Positions 17,472 through 27,458 of a stretch of DNA of 64,000 bases are shown in pieces; within the stretch, counting starts at the first letter, position 1; the number at the start of each line of letters is the position of its first letter. The stretch is taken from positions 1 through 64,000 of the forward strand of contig CAMLBF010000007.1 in assembly GCA_946478235.1 (NCBI GenBank), given 5' to 3'. A program made the position numbers and the translations under genes. The notes under the pieces were generated by a model, which was given only the letters and a program-made list of their open reading frames with translations, was not told where the DNA came from and searched no databases. The stretch comes from an uncultured Bartonella sp. (GTDB taxonomy: Bacteria > Pseudomonadota > Alphaproteobacteria > Rhizobiales > Rhizobiaceae).

Positions 17472-18710
17472 TCATTCAAACCCATCAAGCTTTAATAAAC
17501 GCTCCAGCGTTTTCGTCTCAACATTCATTTCCATAATATCATTTTTTAAAAGATTAGAATGTTCCACCGCAAAGGCAGCTTCAAGCTTTTTCAAGATAGC
17601 AAGATTTTGTTCATTAATCCCGACAATCGCCTCGTCATTCGGTTTCTGGTCAAGGAAGGCAATATGTTTTTGTCCAATCGTTATAATGATTGGTAAATAG
17701 CGATTAAGAAAACGCGAACCACGGGCAACATCATTGGGATCGGAGCTCATACAATTGATAATTCTATCAGCCAATATGCTTAGACTGTTAAAGAGATCAG
17801 CGTAGTTTTTTGGAAGCTGTTCAGCCAATCCGTTGATGATAGATATGTTATTTCTAAAAACTTGATCGTCAAAACCATCGGTGGAAATTGCTGTTTCACT
17901 CTGTTCAGTCGATATTGCACTAGATTTAGAGTTCTGTTGGAATAAGCCATAAATCCCGTCGATGGCAGCACCTATTTTACGCGCGTTAAATTCAAAATCT
18001 TGAGCAACCGTAATTGTTTTTATTTGGCTTGATGATCTTAAAAGGTCTTCCACCTTAAAAGAAATATCGAAAAAAGGACGTAATTCCACAGCGTTAAAAC
18101 TCACGGATGGGAGTTTTTTTGCTTGTTCATCCATTTCTTGCAATAATGTTTGTTGTTTTTGGAACGTATCCTGTCCAAAACTTCCTAATATGTCGGATAT
18201 TTTTTCCAAATCCTGTGAAATGGCCTTGAAAACCCTTAAGTGAAGAAAGCTGGTGGCGTATAAAGCCGCAAATATAAAAACAGGGATAACGCTCAGTGAT
18301 GCCAAGTAAGCATGGCGATCCAATTCAGCAAAAAAACAAAGGATTAACAGTACTAAAGAAATCCATTCCGTTTTTGCGACCACTTTACGTCTGTAACAAC
18401 GCAGTGAAACCCGTTCATAAAGTGTAACAAGCCAGGCTAAAGCGCCTCCTATCAGAAGTGCAGAGAAAAAATCGGCCCCTAACAATGAAGCAATGGCAAC
18501 TTCGATAAGTCCAAATATTGCCGGAATCCACCCACCAAATCGATTATTCAATTGACGGCCGAAAATACAAATGAGCCCGATATAGCCTATCAGCGCGTAG
18601 TCATCTTTAACAGTGTTTTCTTCGTGTAAATTCGATGCAATTATTAAAGACACTGTCAGACATATGACGTGAACAATGATACGGTAAAACAGCGAGAGAT
18701 AAATTTTCAC
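17472..18710 (-). CDS. XpaC-like membrane protein (5-bromo-4-chloroindolyl phosphate hydrolysis family)
   Basis: A 412-residue protein. The first 160 residues hold about five hydrophobic segments. The rest is helical and probably cytosolic, ending in a pattern typical of XpaC proteins: RYLPIIITIGQKH, then a leucine/glutamate-rich helix and DIMEMNVETKTLERLLKLDG. The family call rests on this C-terminal pattern and on the neighbour: xpaC commonly sits beside a telA/yaaN homologue, as in Bacillus subtilis. It lies 30 bp downstream of the TelA gene, so an operon is likely. The molecular function of the family is not established. Confidence 0.7.
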   Translation of the reverse strand: MKIYLSLFYRIIVHVICLTVSLIIASNLHEENTVKDDYALIGYIGLICIFGRQLNNRFGGWIPAIFGLIEVAIASLLGADFFSALLIGGALAWLVTLYERVSLRCYRRKVVAKTEWISLVLLILCFFAELDRHAYLASLSVIPVFIFAALYATSFLHLRVFKAISQDLEKISDILGSFGQDTFQKQQTLLQEMDEQAKKLPSVSFNAVELRPFFDISFKVEDLLRSSSQIKTITVAQDFEFNARKIGAAIDGIYGLFQQNSKSSAISTEQSETAISTDGFDDQVFRNNISIINGLAEQLPKNYADLFNSLSILADRIINCMSSDPNDVARGSRFLNRYLPIIITIGQKHIAFLDQKPNDEAIVGINEQNLAILKKLEAAFAVEHSNLLKNDIMEMNVETKTLERLLKLDGFE

Positions 18711-18740
18711 CTGTTTGGCCTTAAATTATTGAAATTGACT

Positions 18741-19868
18741 TTACTTTTGTTCTGTACCATTCGCCGCAATACGGCTTTCAACAGCTTTATCGATACTGGC
18801 ATTATGCGCTGCAGCAATACTCGACAACTTATTGAACAACTCCCCTTCCATTTTTTTCAGTTCTTGCTCGATCACTTGTCTATTCCGTCTTCCTTCCTGA
18901 GAAATCTTTAGTGTTTCCTCAATGGAATGTAACAAACGGTTTTGCACATTCTTCAAAGTTTCGATATCAACGATTGGACGCTCCACTTCACGCGCCGTTT
19001 CTATTGATGTTGTTTCAAGCAATTCTGCATTTTTAACAAGCAACTTATTTGTCGTATCCGTTACCTGTTTCTGAAGTTTGGCAGCATTCTGTTGTCGTTG
19101 CAGCGCTATTGCCAGAACAAATTGGTTTTTCCAAACTGGTATTGTCGTTAAAATACCGGTCTGTATTTTCTCTGCCAAAGCCTGATTATTGCTCTGCACC
19201 AAACGCACTTGAGGTGCCGTTTGTAATGTTATCGTGCGCGATAACTCCAAATCACTCAATCTTTTTTCAAAACGATCGGTCATATCGTTAAAATCGCGAA
19301 GCTTTTGCGCAACCATAGGATCACCGCTCTCATCGGCAGCCTTTTTTAATGCCGGAAGTTCGGTGCGTCTCACCTCATCCAACTTTAGTTTTCCTGCCGC
19401 GATATAATTTGTCATATTATGGTGCAGTTGCATATTTTTTGTATAAAATTGGTCAAGCATTTCCACATCACGAATGAGGCTTGACATACAACGGTCAAGC
19501 TTGTCCGAAATCTGGTTAACTTGGTCGGCAACAGTATCAAACTGCCGAATAAATTGTTTGGCTGTATCAAAAACTTGACCCACTAGTGGCAATTTGGCCA
19601 AAATACCTTTTTTTCGTATTAATACACTGACATCCAGATCACGGACTTTGTCCAGCATATTGGAAAGTAGCTCATATATAGGTGCTGCATCTTTACCACG
19701 AACTTCGCTCAGAAAAGAATCTGCAAAATTTGAAATATCCTGCATTGTATCTGCGCCATATGATACTGCAAGATTAGGATCTGACAAATTGATACGTTCA
19801 GCAAGTTGGGCAATCTTTTCGTTATCACTCGGTGTGACATTCAAATTAGTTACTTGTGTGATACTCAT
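18741..19868 (-). CDS. TelA/KlaA-family protein (toxic anion resistance family)
   Basis: A 375-residue, largely alpha-helical cytosolic protein with TelA-family features: an N-terminal helix, the segment KGILAKLPLVGQVFD, then long coiled-coil helices with QTAPQVRLVQSNNQALAEKIQTG and TTIPVWKNQFVLAIALQRQQ. TelA was named for tellurite resistance on plasmid RK2, but chromosomal homologues are broader envelope-stress proteins of unclear mechanism. The start at 19868 follows GAGAGGGGAT; an upstream frame to 19913 lacks such a site. It is probably transcribed together with the XpaC-like gene. Confidence 0.88.
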   Translation of the reverse strand: MSITQVTNLNVTPSDNEKIAQLAERINLSDPNLAVSYGADTMQDISNFADSFLSEVRGKDAAPIYELLSNMLDKVRDLDVSVLIRKKGILAKLPLVGQVFDTAKQFIRQFDTVADQVNQISDKLDRCMSSLIRDVEMLDQFYTKNMQLHHNMTNYIAAGKLKLDEVRRTELPALKKAADESGDPMVAQKLRDFNDMTDRFEKRLSDLELSRTITLQTAPQVRLVQSNNQALAEKIQTGILTTIPVWKNQFVLAIALQRQQNAAKLQKQVTDTTNKLLVKNAELLETTSIETAREVERPIVDIETLKNVQNRLLHSIEETLKISQEGRRNRQVIEQELKKMEGELFNKLSSIAAAHNASIDKAVESRIAANGTEQK

Positions 19869-20092
19869 ATCTATATCCCCTCTCGCTGTGGTCTTGTTGT
19901 TCCTATACCCCAAACAACAAGCTATTATAAACCATTAATTTTGCCAATTAGCTGTTCTGAGCCATCTATCAAGACATTATTTCTGCTATAGATAATAAAA
20001 ATCTTTGATACCAACCCATTTGTATCTTTTGGTGTAAAATATCCCAGTCTAAATTTATTGTGAATTGGCTAATATCTTTTCAATATTTCGCG

Positions 20093-20293
20093 TCTCGGCG
20101 GCCTAGCATTTTGTCGACTTAACGTTTCAGGGGGCCCCATTTAGGTGGTCTCTGGTTTCGGTGACTTCTCGTTTCTGCAGCTTCTATTTTCGGCGGCTTA
20201 ACGTTTCACCAGTTCCTCATTTCAGTGACCTTCGGTTTCGGTGACTTTTCGCTTCGACAGCTTCTGGTTACGCAAGTTTCTGATTTCGGCAAC
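20093..20293. repeat. Degenerate 16-bp tandem repeat, about 12-13 units
   Basis: From 20093 the sequence falls into successive units: three of 16 bp, one of 15 bp, then eight more of 16 bp from 20156, ending with a partial unit at 20284-20293. Most units start TTTC and follow the pattern TTTCgg-tgacTTctcg. It lies in the intergenic region between telA and the ProC-like gene; no reading frame covers it convincingly. Confidence 0.85.
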
Positions 20294-20491
20294 AACGTTA
20301 AAATAGATCAGGTTAAGAGACTTTACCATTTGCTTTCCTTCAAGCCACTTAAACCACATCATAATGCAATTGATATTGCCCGTTACCAATATCGCCCACT
20401 AATGAGCTATATCAAATAATGGGCAACGTTAAATAGTGAGCGCCATTAAAAATATTCTGAAACAATTTTAAAACGGCACCACATATTTGAA

Positions 20492-20909
20492 GCCTATTTT
20501 TCGGACAGTTGTCCAGCAACCAATGTGAATTGCCTTCACGCCTTTAGCAATGACCTTCAAGATCAGCGAATTTTTCATACGCGCGAGCTTTCCCCACAAA
20601 GGCCATTGGCTTTGAACGTCTGTAACTTCTCCCGAGTGCTAAATCTGTCACTTTTTCGAAGTATTTAAGATGACTGTCGATGCGTTCAATTGCCTTTAAA
20701 GCCTGTTTTTCCGACAGCTATCTGGCAAGCGATGTGAATTGCTTTCACGCCTTTAGCAATGGCCTTCAACATCTAAGAATTTTTCATACCCGTGAGCTTT
20801 CCCCACAAAGACCATTGGCTTTGAACGTCTGTCACTTCTCCCGAGTGCTAAATCTGCTACTCTTCCCAAGTATTTAAGATGACTGTCGAAGCGCTTAATT
20901 GCCTTTGAT
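20492..20909. repeat. 209-bp direct tandem duplication
   Basis: Copy A (20492-20700) and copy B (20701-20909) align base for base with a period of 209 bp and scattered substitutions. Shared landmarks are CTTTCCCCACAAAG, CATTGGCTTTGAACGTCTGT, CTCCCGAGTGCTAAATCTG and AAGTATTTAAGATGACTGTC. Copy B continues into the last codons and stop of the ProC-like gene at 20895, and copy A retains the matching AATTGCCTTT. The duplication therefore includes the gene's 3' end. The remaining 19869-20491 stretch holds only the 16-bp array. Confidence 0.85.
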
Positions 20910-21659
20910 ACGTTTGAATGCTTCATCAAGACCGCCGGTCAATGCTTCTTTGCCACCATGATCGGTAAAATAGAGCGAGACTAGCTCATTCGTACCTTTT
21001 TTGGTGGAATATTCGGCTTTCAAAGCGGTAAAATCTGGCATTTTTGCTTGCCGTGCCACATCGGCCAAATTGCCATACATGGACGCAAGAAACGGTGCCG
21101 ACTGGCTTTCATCAAGACCGTTTTTCTGTAGCCACTGATTTGCCGTTTCAACGATATTAAAATAGACGCCCATGAGAGAACCCGCCGTCATCATCACTGC
21201 AAACTGGTTTTCGTCCTTGACGGCAATTGCGCCACCCATGGCATCAAAAATTTCCTTTAGTTTCGGATGATCGGGATAAATCGCTGTAACGCTTTTGGCT
21301 TCTTCTACAAAGGGAAGCGGCACTGCGCGATAAACTTTTTTACCAATCCATTTTTCCAATTGGCTTGCCGTTGCCATGGCAATAACCGAAACAACCATTT
21401 CCGTTTTAGAAAAATCGAGTTTCGTTAATTCTTCTTCGGCAATCTCACTTCTTAAACAAATGAAAACATCGTCGCTCTGGTCAATCACATCCTGATTGTC
21501 TTTACCAATTGTCACCTTTTCATAAAGTTTAGCAAGGCGTGCCGCATATTCGGCATTTCTTGGTGAAACGGTAATTTGTTCAACGGCAAGTTTGCTCTTC
21601 ATCAAACCTTCCACCATTGATGTAGCAATTGTACCCGTACCGATAAAACCTATTTTCAT
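20895..21659 (-). CDS. Pyrroline-5-carboxylate reductase-like protein (ProC family, divergent)
   Basis: A 254-residue NAD(P)-binding protein starting [19 protein letters not shown], as in ProC, followed by VSPRN (NADPH-phosphate region), [13 protein letters not shown] and [10 protein letters not shown]. The second half is helical. The canonical ProC C-terminal signature (TSPGGTT) is absent; [11 protein letters not shown] stands in its place, so true proline-biosynthetic activity is uncertain. ATG 21659 overlaps the metH stop (ATGA), implying translational coupling. Its 3' end is part of a 209-bp tandem duplication. Confidence 0.8.
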   Translation of the reverse strand: MKIGFIGTGTIATSMVEGLMKSKLAVEQITVSPRNAEYAARLAKLYEKVTIGKDNQDVIDQSDDVFICLRSEIAEEELTKLDFSKTEMVVSVIAMATASQLEKWIGKKVYRAVPLPFVEEAKSVTAIYPDHPKLKEIFDAMGGAIAVKDENQFAVMMTAGSLMGVYFNIVETANQWLQKNGLDESQSAPFLASMYGNLADVARQAKMPDFTALKAEYSTKKGTNELVSLYFTDHGGKEALTGGLDEAFKRIKGN

Positions 21660-24600
21660 TTTTGTGGCTCCACAGAATAATTTAGAATTGGCCCAAGCCA
21701 ATGTTCAACTTCACGAATATCCATCGACTTGCGTTCCGCATAATCAGCCACCTGATCGCGTTCGACCTTGGCAACGCCGAAATAATAGCTGTCGGGATGG
21801 GAAAAATACAGTCCGGCGACTGATGAGCCTGGCCACATAGCGTAACTTTCAGTAAGTTTAACACCTGTATTTTTCGTTGCATCAAGGAGCTTAAATAATG
21901 TGCCTTTTTCAGTATGATCTGGTTGCGCAGGATAGCCGGGGGCTGGGCGTATTCCGCGATATTTTTCTGCTATCAAATCTTCTTTTGTAGCGTGTTCATC
22001 GGCTGCATACCCCCAATAGGATTTGCGTACATATTCATGAAGACATTCTGCAAGTGCTTCAGCAAAACGATCGGATAATGCTTTTACCAAAATAGCCGAA
22101 TAATCGTCATTGGCGCGCTCAAACCGCTCAGCAATTGCTTGTTCACCAAAGCCAGCCGTGACCACAAAACCACCTAGATAATCAGCTGTCCCCACTGGCG
22201 CTACAAAATCAGCCAATGCCAAATTAGGTTTTCCATCACGTTTTCTAAGCTGTTGACGCAATGTATAGAATGTATCAAGCTCTGTTTGGCGCGTATCATC
22301 GTGATAAAGCCTTATATCGTCGCCAACACGGTTTGCTGGCCAAAATGCAATCACGGCTTTCGGATCAAACCATTTTTCATCAATAATTTTCTTTAGCATA
22401 TTCTGCGCATCATTAAAAAGCTGACGCGCGGTTTCACCCTGTTTTTCGTCGTCCAAAATAGCAGGATAACGTCCGCGCAATTCCCAACTTTGAAAAAATG
22501 GTGTCCAATCAATATAGGTTGCCAGTTCCGCCAAATCCCAATGATCCAATACCTTGGTACCTAAGAAGGACGGTTTTGGTGGCTGATAATGTGTGAAATC
22601 AAGTTGCAAGGCATTATCACGTGCCTCTTTTAAAGAAAGACGTTTTTTCGCTGCTTCGCCCTTTTCATGGGCAGCCGCAACTTGGGCATATTCTTCCCGT
22701 AATTTGTGAATTGTTTCATCTTTTGTTTCAGTAGACAAAAGGGAAGATACAACCCCAACCGCCCTACTGGCATCAAGCACATAAACACTCTGACCGCGGT
22801 GATAATGGGGGTGAATTTTTACCGCTGTATGAACACGGCTGGTTGTCGCGCCACCAATAAGAAGAGGGATATCAAAACCTTGATTTTCCATCTCGCTTGC
22901 AACATTGACCATTTCATCAAGCGACGGGGTAATGAGACCAGATAAACCAATAGCATCAGCTTTTTGAGCCCTTGCCGCATCGAGTATTTTTTGCGCTGGC
23001 ACCATAACGCCAAGATCAATAATTTCATAATTGTTACAGGCAAGAACGACACCGACAATATTTTTGCCGATATCATGCACATCGCCCTTCACTGTTGCCA
23101 AAACAATCTTTCCTGCAGTTTGGCGGCCTTCACCACCATTTTTGCGTTTTTCCTCTTCCATATAGGGAAGTAAAACCGCGACAGCCTGTTTCATCACACG
23201 TGCAGACTTGACGACTTGCGGCAAAAACATCTTTCCTGAACCAAAAAGATCGCCCACCACATTCATTCCAGCCATTAATGGCCCTTCAATGACATCCAAT
23301 GGACGTTTGGCTTTAACACGAGCTTCTTCTGTATCCGCATCAATAAATTCTGTGATACCGTTTACCAGCGCATGTTCAAGGCGTTTTTCAACTGGCAATT
23401 CCCGCCAGCTTAAATCTTTTTCTTTTTGTGGACCGGCTGCCTGTCCGCGATAATTTTCCGCTAAGGCCAAAAGACGCTCTGTCGCGCCTTTATCACGATT
23501 AAGGATAACATCTTCACAGGCGTCTCGTAATTTGGGTTCTATCGATTCATAAATCGCAAGCTGTCCGGCATTAACAATGCCCATATCCATACCGGCAGCA
23601 ATGGCACGATACAGAAATACCGAGTGCATCGCTTCACGCACTGGTTCATTGCCTCGGAAAGAAAATGAAAGATTGGAAACCCCACCCGATATATGGCAAT
23701 AGGGCAAAGTCTTACGAATTTCCTTTGTTGCCTCAATAAAATCAACGCCATAATTGTTATGTTCATCAATACCCGTGGCGACTGCAAAAATATTCGGATC
23801 AAAAATAATATCCTGTGGTGGAAAATTTAATTGCTCGGTCAATATTTTATAAGCACGTTGACAGATGGAAACCTTACGCTCTTTTGTATCAGCTTGGCCA
23901 TTTTCATCAAATGCCATGACAACAATTGCAGCCCCATAAGCCTGAGCCAGTCGGGCATGATGAATAAATTTTTCTTCACCTTCTTTGAGTGAAATTGAGT
24001 TTACAACCGATTTTCCCTGAACACATTTCAAACCCGTTTCGATCACTTCCCATTTGGAAGAGTCGATCATGATAGGCACACGTGCAATATCGGGTTCAGC
24101 TGCAAGCAAGTTTAAAAAATCCCGCATGGCTGCTTCTGAATCGATAAGCCCCTCATCCATATTAATATCAATGATCTGCGCGCCATTTTCCACCTGATTA
24201 CGCGCAACATCAAGTGCGGCGGCATAATCATTATTGGTAATAAGCTTACGAAACTTTGCTGAACCGGTAACATTTGTCCGCTCCCCCACATTCACAAACG
24301 GTATGTCATCCGTCAGCGTAAAAGGCTCAAGCCCAGAAAGACGTAATCTTTTCTCGATCTTCGGCGCCGAACGCGGCGTAAATTCTTTTACAATTTCTGC
24401 AATAGCCTGAATATGTTCCGGCGTTGTACCGCAACAACCGCCAACAATATTGATAAGACCCTCTCTTGCAAACTGCTCGATCTGGGCTGCCATATAATCT
24501 GGCGTCTCGTCATATTCTCCAAATGCATTGGGCAACCCTGCATTAGGATATACACAAATAAGGTGCTCGGTTTTTTCTGCCATTTCCTTAATCAAAGGCA

Positions 24601-25402
24601 ACATTGCTTTGGCACCCAAGGCACAATTAAGCCCAACGGAAAACGGATTGGCATGCGAAATGGAATAAAGAAAAGCCGTTGGCGTTTGCCCAGAAAGGGT
24701 TCGCCCCGACATATCGGTAATTGTACCTGATATCATAATTGGCAGTTCAATTTTCTTTTCGGCAAAAACCTGTTTTGCTGCAAAAATGGCTGCCTTTGCA
24801 TTCAAAGTATCAAATATCGTCTCGATTAATAAAAGGTCTGCACCACCATCAATTAAACCGCGTATCTGATCTCCGTAAGCAATGCGCAATTCATCAAATG
24901 TAACCGCGCGAAAACCAGGATTGTTGACATCTGGCGAAATAGAAGCCGTGCGATTTGTTGGGCCAATTGAACCTGCAACAAAACGCATTTTGCCATCAAT
25001 CTTTTCAGCACGTTCAGCAGCACGCCGTGCTAATCTTGCACCATCACGATTAAGCTCATAAACCATGTCTTCCATGCCATAATCTGCCTGAGCAATGGTG
25101 GTGGAAGAAAAAGTATTGGTTTCAAGAATATCTGCCCCAGCCATAGCATATCGAAAGTGGATTTCTTCAATTGCATTGGGTTGCGTCAGCGTTAAAAGAT
25201 CATTATTGCCCTGCAAAGCACAGCTGCAAGATATAAATCTTTCTCCACGAAAATGTTTTTCATCAAAATGCAGTTCTTGTATTTGGGTGCCCATAGCACC
25301 ATCAAGAATTAAGATGCGTTCAAGCGCACTTTTTCTTAAACACTCGATACGATCTTTCGAAGGTTCAATATTTCCAAATAGACTGCTGACTGGATGAGAC
25401 AT
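21656..25402 (-). CDS. metH: Cobalamin-dependent methionine synthase
   Basis: A full-length MetH of 1248 residues that transfers methyl from 5-methyltetrahydrofolate to homocysteine. Domains in order are: homocysteine-binding barrel ([11 protein letters not shown]; zinc cysteines in [11 protein letters not shown]), pterin-binding domain ([15 protein letters not shown]), cobalamin-binding module ([11 protein letters not shown]) and the C-terminal reactivation domain ([15 protein letters not shown]). ATG 25402 is chosen because AAAGG stands 7 bp before it; an ATG at 25417 is upstream of that site. A strong 10-bp palindrome lies in the leader. The ProC-like gene is translationally coupled downstream. 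Confidence 0.97.
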   Translation of the reverse strand: MSHPVSSLFGNIEPSKDRIECLRKSALERILILDGAMGTQIQELHFDEKHFRGERFISCSCALQGNNDLLTLTQPNAIEEIHFRYAMAGADILETNTFSSTTIAQADYGMEDMVYELNRDGARLARRAAERAEKIDGKMRFVAGSIGPTNRTASISPDVNNPGFRAVTFDELRIAYGDQIRGLIDGGADLLLIETIFDTLNAKAAIFAAKQVFAEKKIELPIMISGTITDMSGRTLSGQTPTAFLYSISHANPFSVGLNCALGAKAMLPLIKEMAEKTEHLICVYPNAGLPNAFGEYDETPDYMAAQIEQFAREGLINIVGGCCGTTPEHIQAIAEIVKEFTPRSAPKIEKRLRLSGLEPFTLTDDIPFVNVGERTNVTGSAKFRKLITNNDYAAALDVARNQVENGAQIIDINMDEGLIDSEAAMRDFLNLLAAEPDIARVPIMIDSSKWEVIETGLKCVQGKSVVNSISLKEGEEKFIHHARLAQAYGAAIVVMAFDENGQADTKERKVSICQRAYKILTEQLNFPPQDIIFDPNIFAVATGIDEHNNYGVDFIEATKEIRKTLPYCHISGGVSNLSFSFRGNEPVREAMHSVFLYRAIAAGMDMGIVNAGQLAIYESIEPKLRDACEDVILNRDKGATERLLALAENYRGQAAGPQKEKDLSWRELPVEKRLEHALVNGITEFIDADTEEARVKAKRPLDVIEGPLMAGMNVVGDLFGSGKMFLPQVVKSARVMKQAVAVLLPYMEEEKRKNGGEGRQTAGKIVLATVKGDVHDIGKNIVGVVLACNNYEIIDLGVMVPAQKILDAARAQKADAIGLSGLITPSLDEMVNVASEMENQGFDIPLLIGGATTSRVHTAVKIHPHYHRGQSVYVLDASRAVGVVSSLLSTETKDETIHKLREEYAQVAAAHEKGEAAKKRLSLKEARDNALQLDFTHYQPPKPSFLGTKVLDHWDLAELATYIDWTPFFQSWELRGRYPAILDDEKQGETARQLFNDAQNMLKKIIDEKWFDPKAVIAFWPANRVGDDIRLYHDDTRQTELDTFYTLRQQLRKRDGKPNLALADFVAPVGTADYLGGFVVTAGFGEQAIAERFERANDDYSAILVKALSDRFAEALAECLHEYVRKSYWGYAADEHATKEDLIAEKYRGIRPAPGYPAQPDHTEKGTLFKLLDATKNTGVKLTESYAMWPGSSVAGLYFSHPDSYYFGVAKVERDQVADYAERKSMDIREVEHWLGPILNYSVEPQK

Positions 25403-25433
25403 AGAAAAACCTTTCATATCAACTGCCTACCCG

Positions 25434-25457
25434 TGACATAAAGGTTTCTTTATGTCA
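25434..25457 (-). promoter_or_regulatory. Perfect 10-bp inverted repeat in the metH leader (candidate operator)
   Basis: TGACATAAAG - four bases - CTTTATGTCA is a perfect inverted repeat 31 bp before the metH start. The arm includes a TTGACA-like box on the metH strand. Position and shape suit an operator for a methionine-cycle regulator, for example an ArsR-type SahR protein. An RNA hairpin is the alternative. The regulator is inferred, not shown. Confidence 0.5.
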
Positions 25458-25480
25458 ATAAAATCATCTGTGTTTAAAGC

Positions 25481-25506
25481 AAAAAAAACGCCGGAAAACC
25501 GGCGTT
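25481..25506 (-). terminator. Rho-independent terminator of the small membrane-protein gene
   Basis: On the minus strand an 8-bp stem AACGCCGG / CCGGCGTT with a TTTT loop is followed by eight T. It sits just after the stop of the leftward gene at 25532 and insulates metH from it. Confidence 0.92.
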
Positions 25507-25531
25507 GTAAAATAATAATGATAGTAAAAAC

Positions 25532-25777
25532 TTAACGAACATATATGCCTATAGAAAAACCGACACAAACTATAGCCAAAATAATCAGCCAAAGATAAAT
25601 TTTTGGCTTATCAAATATGATAGCAAATGACGAAAACCATCCTAATACGCCAGCTCCAAGAGCAAAAAGAAAGCCCGGTCTGTTCATCGCAACAATATGC
25701 ACTGTCATTAAACCACCAATAATCAATGCACCAAAAATAATTAAAAGAGCAGTTGCGAACTTCTCATAATCGTTCAT
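25532..25777 (-). CDS. Small membrane protein, three predicted helices
   Basis: An 81-residue hydrophobic protein (MNDYEKFATALLIIFGALI...) with three likely membrane helices around residues 8-28, 34-52 and 59-78, a short loop containing MNRPG, and a basic C-terminus. ATG 25777 follows GAGGA; the frame also opens with a TTG two codons earlier. No family is recognised. It has its own terminator and therefore its own transcript, upstream of and in the same direction as metH. Confidence 0.7.
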   Translation of the reverse strand: MNDYEKFATALLIIFGALIIGGLMTVHIVAMNRPGFLFALGAGVLGWFSSFAIIFDKPKIYLWLIILAIVCVGFSIGIYVR

Positions 25778-26185
25778 GATCAATCCTCATACGACAAGTC
25801 GTCTTGTCAATCTGTTTCGTTCCCTTCTATCTCATCATAGAAAAAAAACGAAATGTTTTTTTTCGCATTTTTAACCAATACATTGCGATAAACGCATATT
25901 AGTGCTTTTTCTCTAATGGTGTTGCTTATTGGTTATTAAGCTTTCCAACACGGTAAATTGGATATTTTTCATCAAAAAATATAGGATAAGCAAACGAATA
26001 TGTACGGCTATGTAATGCCAAAGGCATTTCTTTAATAAAATAGTTGCCCTCAACTGAATTCAAATATCCATTCCTATTCATAGCAATCATCACGGTTAAG
26101 CCAGTGATGTTTTTATCGCATTTTTCAACGCAGTTCTTAATTGATGCGTCTCAAAGCCGATGCCATGAAATAGCCCAAAGCAGGC
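25778..26185. other. Intergenic region, no gene seen
   Basis: About 400 bp between the small membrane-protein gene and yraN. It contains a short stem CATCAC/GTGATG at 26088-26109 followed by five T on the plus strand, but no rightward gene precedes it. Otherwise nothing is recognisable. Confidence 0.4.
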
Positions 26186-26563
26186 CTAGTTCTGGTTGCT
26201 TGACTGAAAAAAGGCCGGAAAATGCTTTGGTAAATGATAGGGTAAAATTGCTATCATATCAAAACGCACATAAAGCTTTTCTCTATCCGGTTGGTTCGCC
26301 AACCACAAATCTGCCGCAGCCTCTATGCGTTTTGCGCTCAACCGTGTCACCGCATCCATGGCTTCAACAAGTGTTGGGCGGGCTTTAACCTCCACAATAG
26401 CGATACAATTGCCCCTTCTCGCTATGAGATCAATTTCTCCTAGATGGGTTTTGTATCTGTGCGCCGCTATATGATACCCTTTTAGACGCAACCACCATGC
26501 CGCAATTTTTTCAGCACGAATTCCCCGCCAAAAAGCTTTTATTTTAGCCCGATTAGAAGCCAT
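26186..26563 (-). CDS. yraN: YraN family protein (UPF0102, endonuclease-like fold)
   Basis: A 125-residue member of UPF0102, a restriction-endonuclease-like fold of unproven activity. The conserved core is [10 protein letters not shown] followed by IAIVEVKAR, giving the E-x-D...E-x-K arrangement of PD-(D/E)XK nucleases. Length is normal. The start at 26563 overlaps the end of rsmI by 11 bp, and the rsmI-yraN pairing is widespread in bacteria, so the two are co-translated. Confidence 0.93.
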   Translation of the reverse strand: MASNRAKIKAFWRGIRAEKIAAWWLRLKGYHIAAHRYKTHLGEIDLIARRGNCIAIVEVKARPTLVEAMDAVTRLSAKRIEAAADLWLANQPDREKLYVRFDMIAILPYHLPKHFPAFFQSSNQN

Positions 26564-27449
26564 CTTTAGTTTTCAAGGCTATAAGCCGTTGAAACAGATC
26601 CTGCTTTTTACGCCCTGTGATTTTTGCTGCTTCCGAAGCAGCTTTTGACGCTGGATATTCACCAGCCAATTGTAAAAGCAGTCTGTCGACATCTTCATCA
26701 GACATCAGATCTGTATTTGTTATTGCCGGCTCAACCACAATAACGATTTCACCTCTTATGCGTTCTTGTTGGGCATAGCGATTTGCAAGATCATCCAATG
26801 TCGAAACATCAATGGTTTCGAATTTTTTTGTCAATTCCCGACAAACTGCTGCGCGCCGTTCGCCACCCAATATGTCAACCATATCGTTTAGCGTATCAAC
26901 AACGCGGTGTGGCGATTCATAGATAATCAAAGACCCTGATATTGCTCGTAATTCTTCCAAACGAGTCTTTCTTTGGCTACTTTTTGTGCTGAGAAATCCC
27001 ACAAAATAAAAACTATCCGTTGGTAAACCCGTCGCAATTAATGCGGTTAATGATGCTGAAGCTCCCGGGATTGGTACAATTTTAATGCCTGCCTCCCGTG
27101 CTGCTTCTACCAACTTAAAACCTGGATCAGAAATAAGCGGCATACCGGCATCAGAAACAAGCGCAACAGACTTTCCTGCTTCTAACGCTTCAATAAGGCG
27201 GGGACCCGCCTCTTTTACATTATGTTCTTGATAAACAATCGGGCGCTGGTGAATTGCATAACGGTCCAGCAAAATCCGCGTCACCCGTGTATCTTCACAT
27301 GCCAATACATCAGCGGCTGCGAGCACTTCAAGTGCCCGCAGTGTTATATCGCCAAGATTGCCTATTGGTGTTGCAACCAGATAAAGTGCTGGCTCTAATG
27401 CAGCAGCTGTAAATGCGTTGGCACCAATAATGTATTTTCCTTCCGGCAC
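26553..27449 (-). CDS. rsmI: 16S rRNA (cytidine-1402-2'-O)-methyltransferase
   Basis: A 298-residue tetrapyrrole-methylase-fold enzyme that 2'-O-methylates C1402 of 16S rRNA in the ribosomal decoding centre. Family motifs are [46 protein letters not shown] and YESPHR. GTG 27449 follows AGGA with good spacing. The gene begins 9 bp after the CoA-transferase stop and overlaps yraN, so all three may share a transcript. Confidence 0.96.
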   Translation of the reverse strand: MPEGKYIIGANAFTAAALEPALYLVATPIGNLGDITLRALEVLAAADVLACEDTRVTRILLDRYAIHQRPIVYQEHNVKEAGPRLIEALEAGKSVALVSDAGMPLISDPGFKLVEAAREAGIKIVPIPGASASLTALIATGLPTDSFYFVGFLSTKSSQRKTRLEELRAISGSLIIYESPHRVVDTLNDMVDILGGERRAAVCRELTKKFETIDVSTLDDLANRYAQQERIRGEIVIVVEPAITNTDLMSDEDVDRLLLQLAGEYPASKAASEAAKITGRKKQDLFQRLIALKTKDGF

Positions 27450-27458
27450 GGAATTTTC

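Noticed and set aside
25403-25480. SAM or cobalamin riboswitch before metH
   Set aside because: The leader is under 80 bases with one simple hairpin; none of the conserved riboswitch core sequences is seen.
26088-26116. Rightward terminator
   Set aside because: A six-base stem with five T is present, but no rightward gene precedes it; chance in AT-rich DNA is likely.
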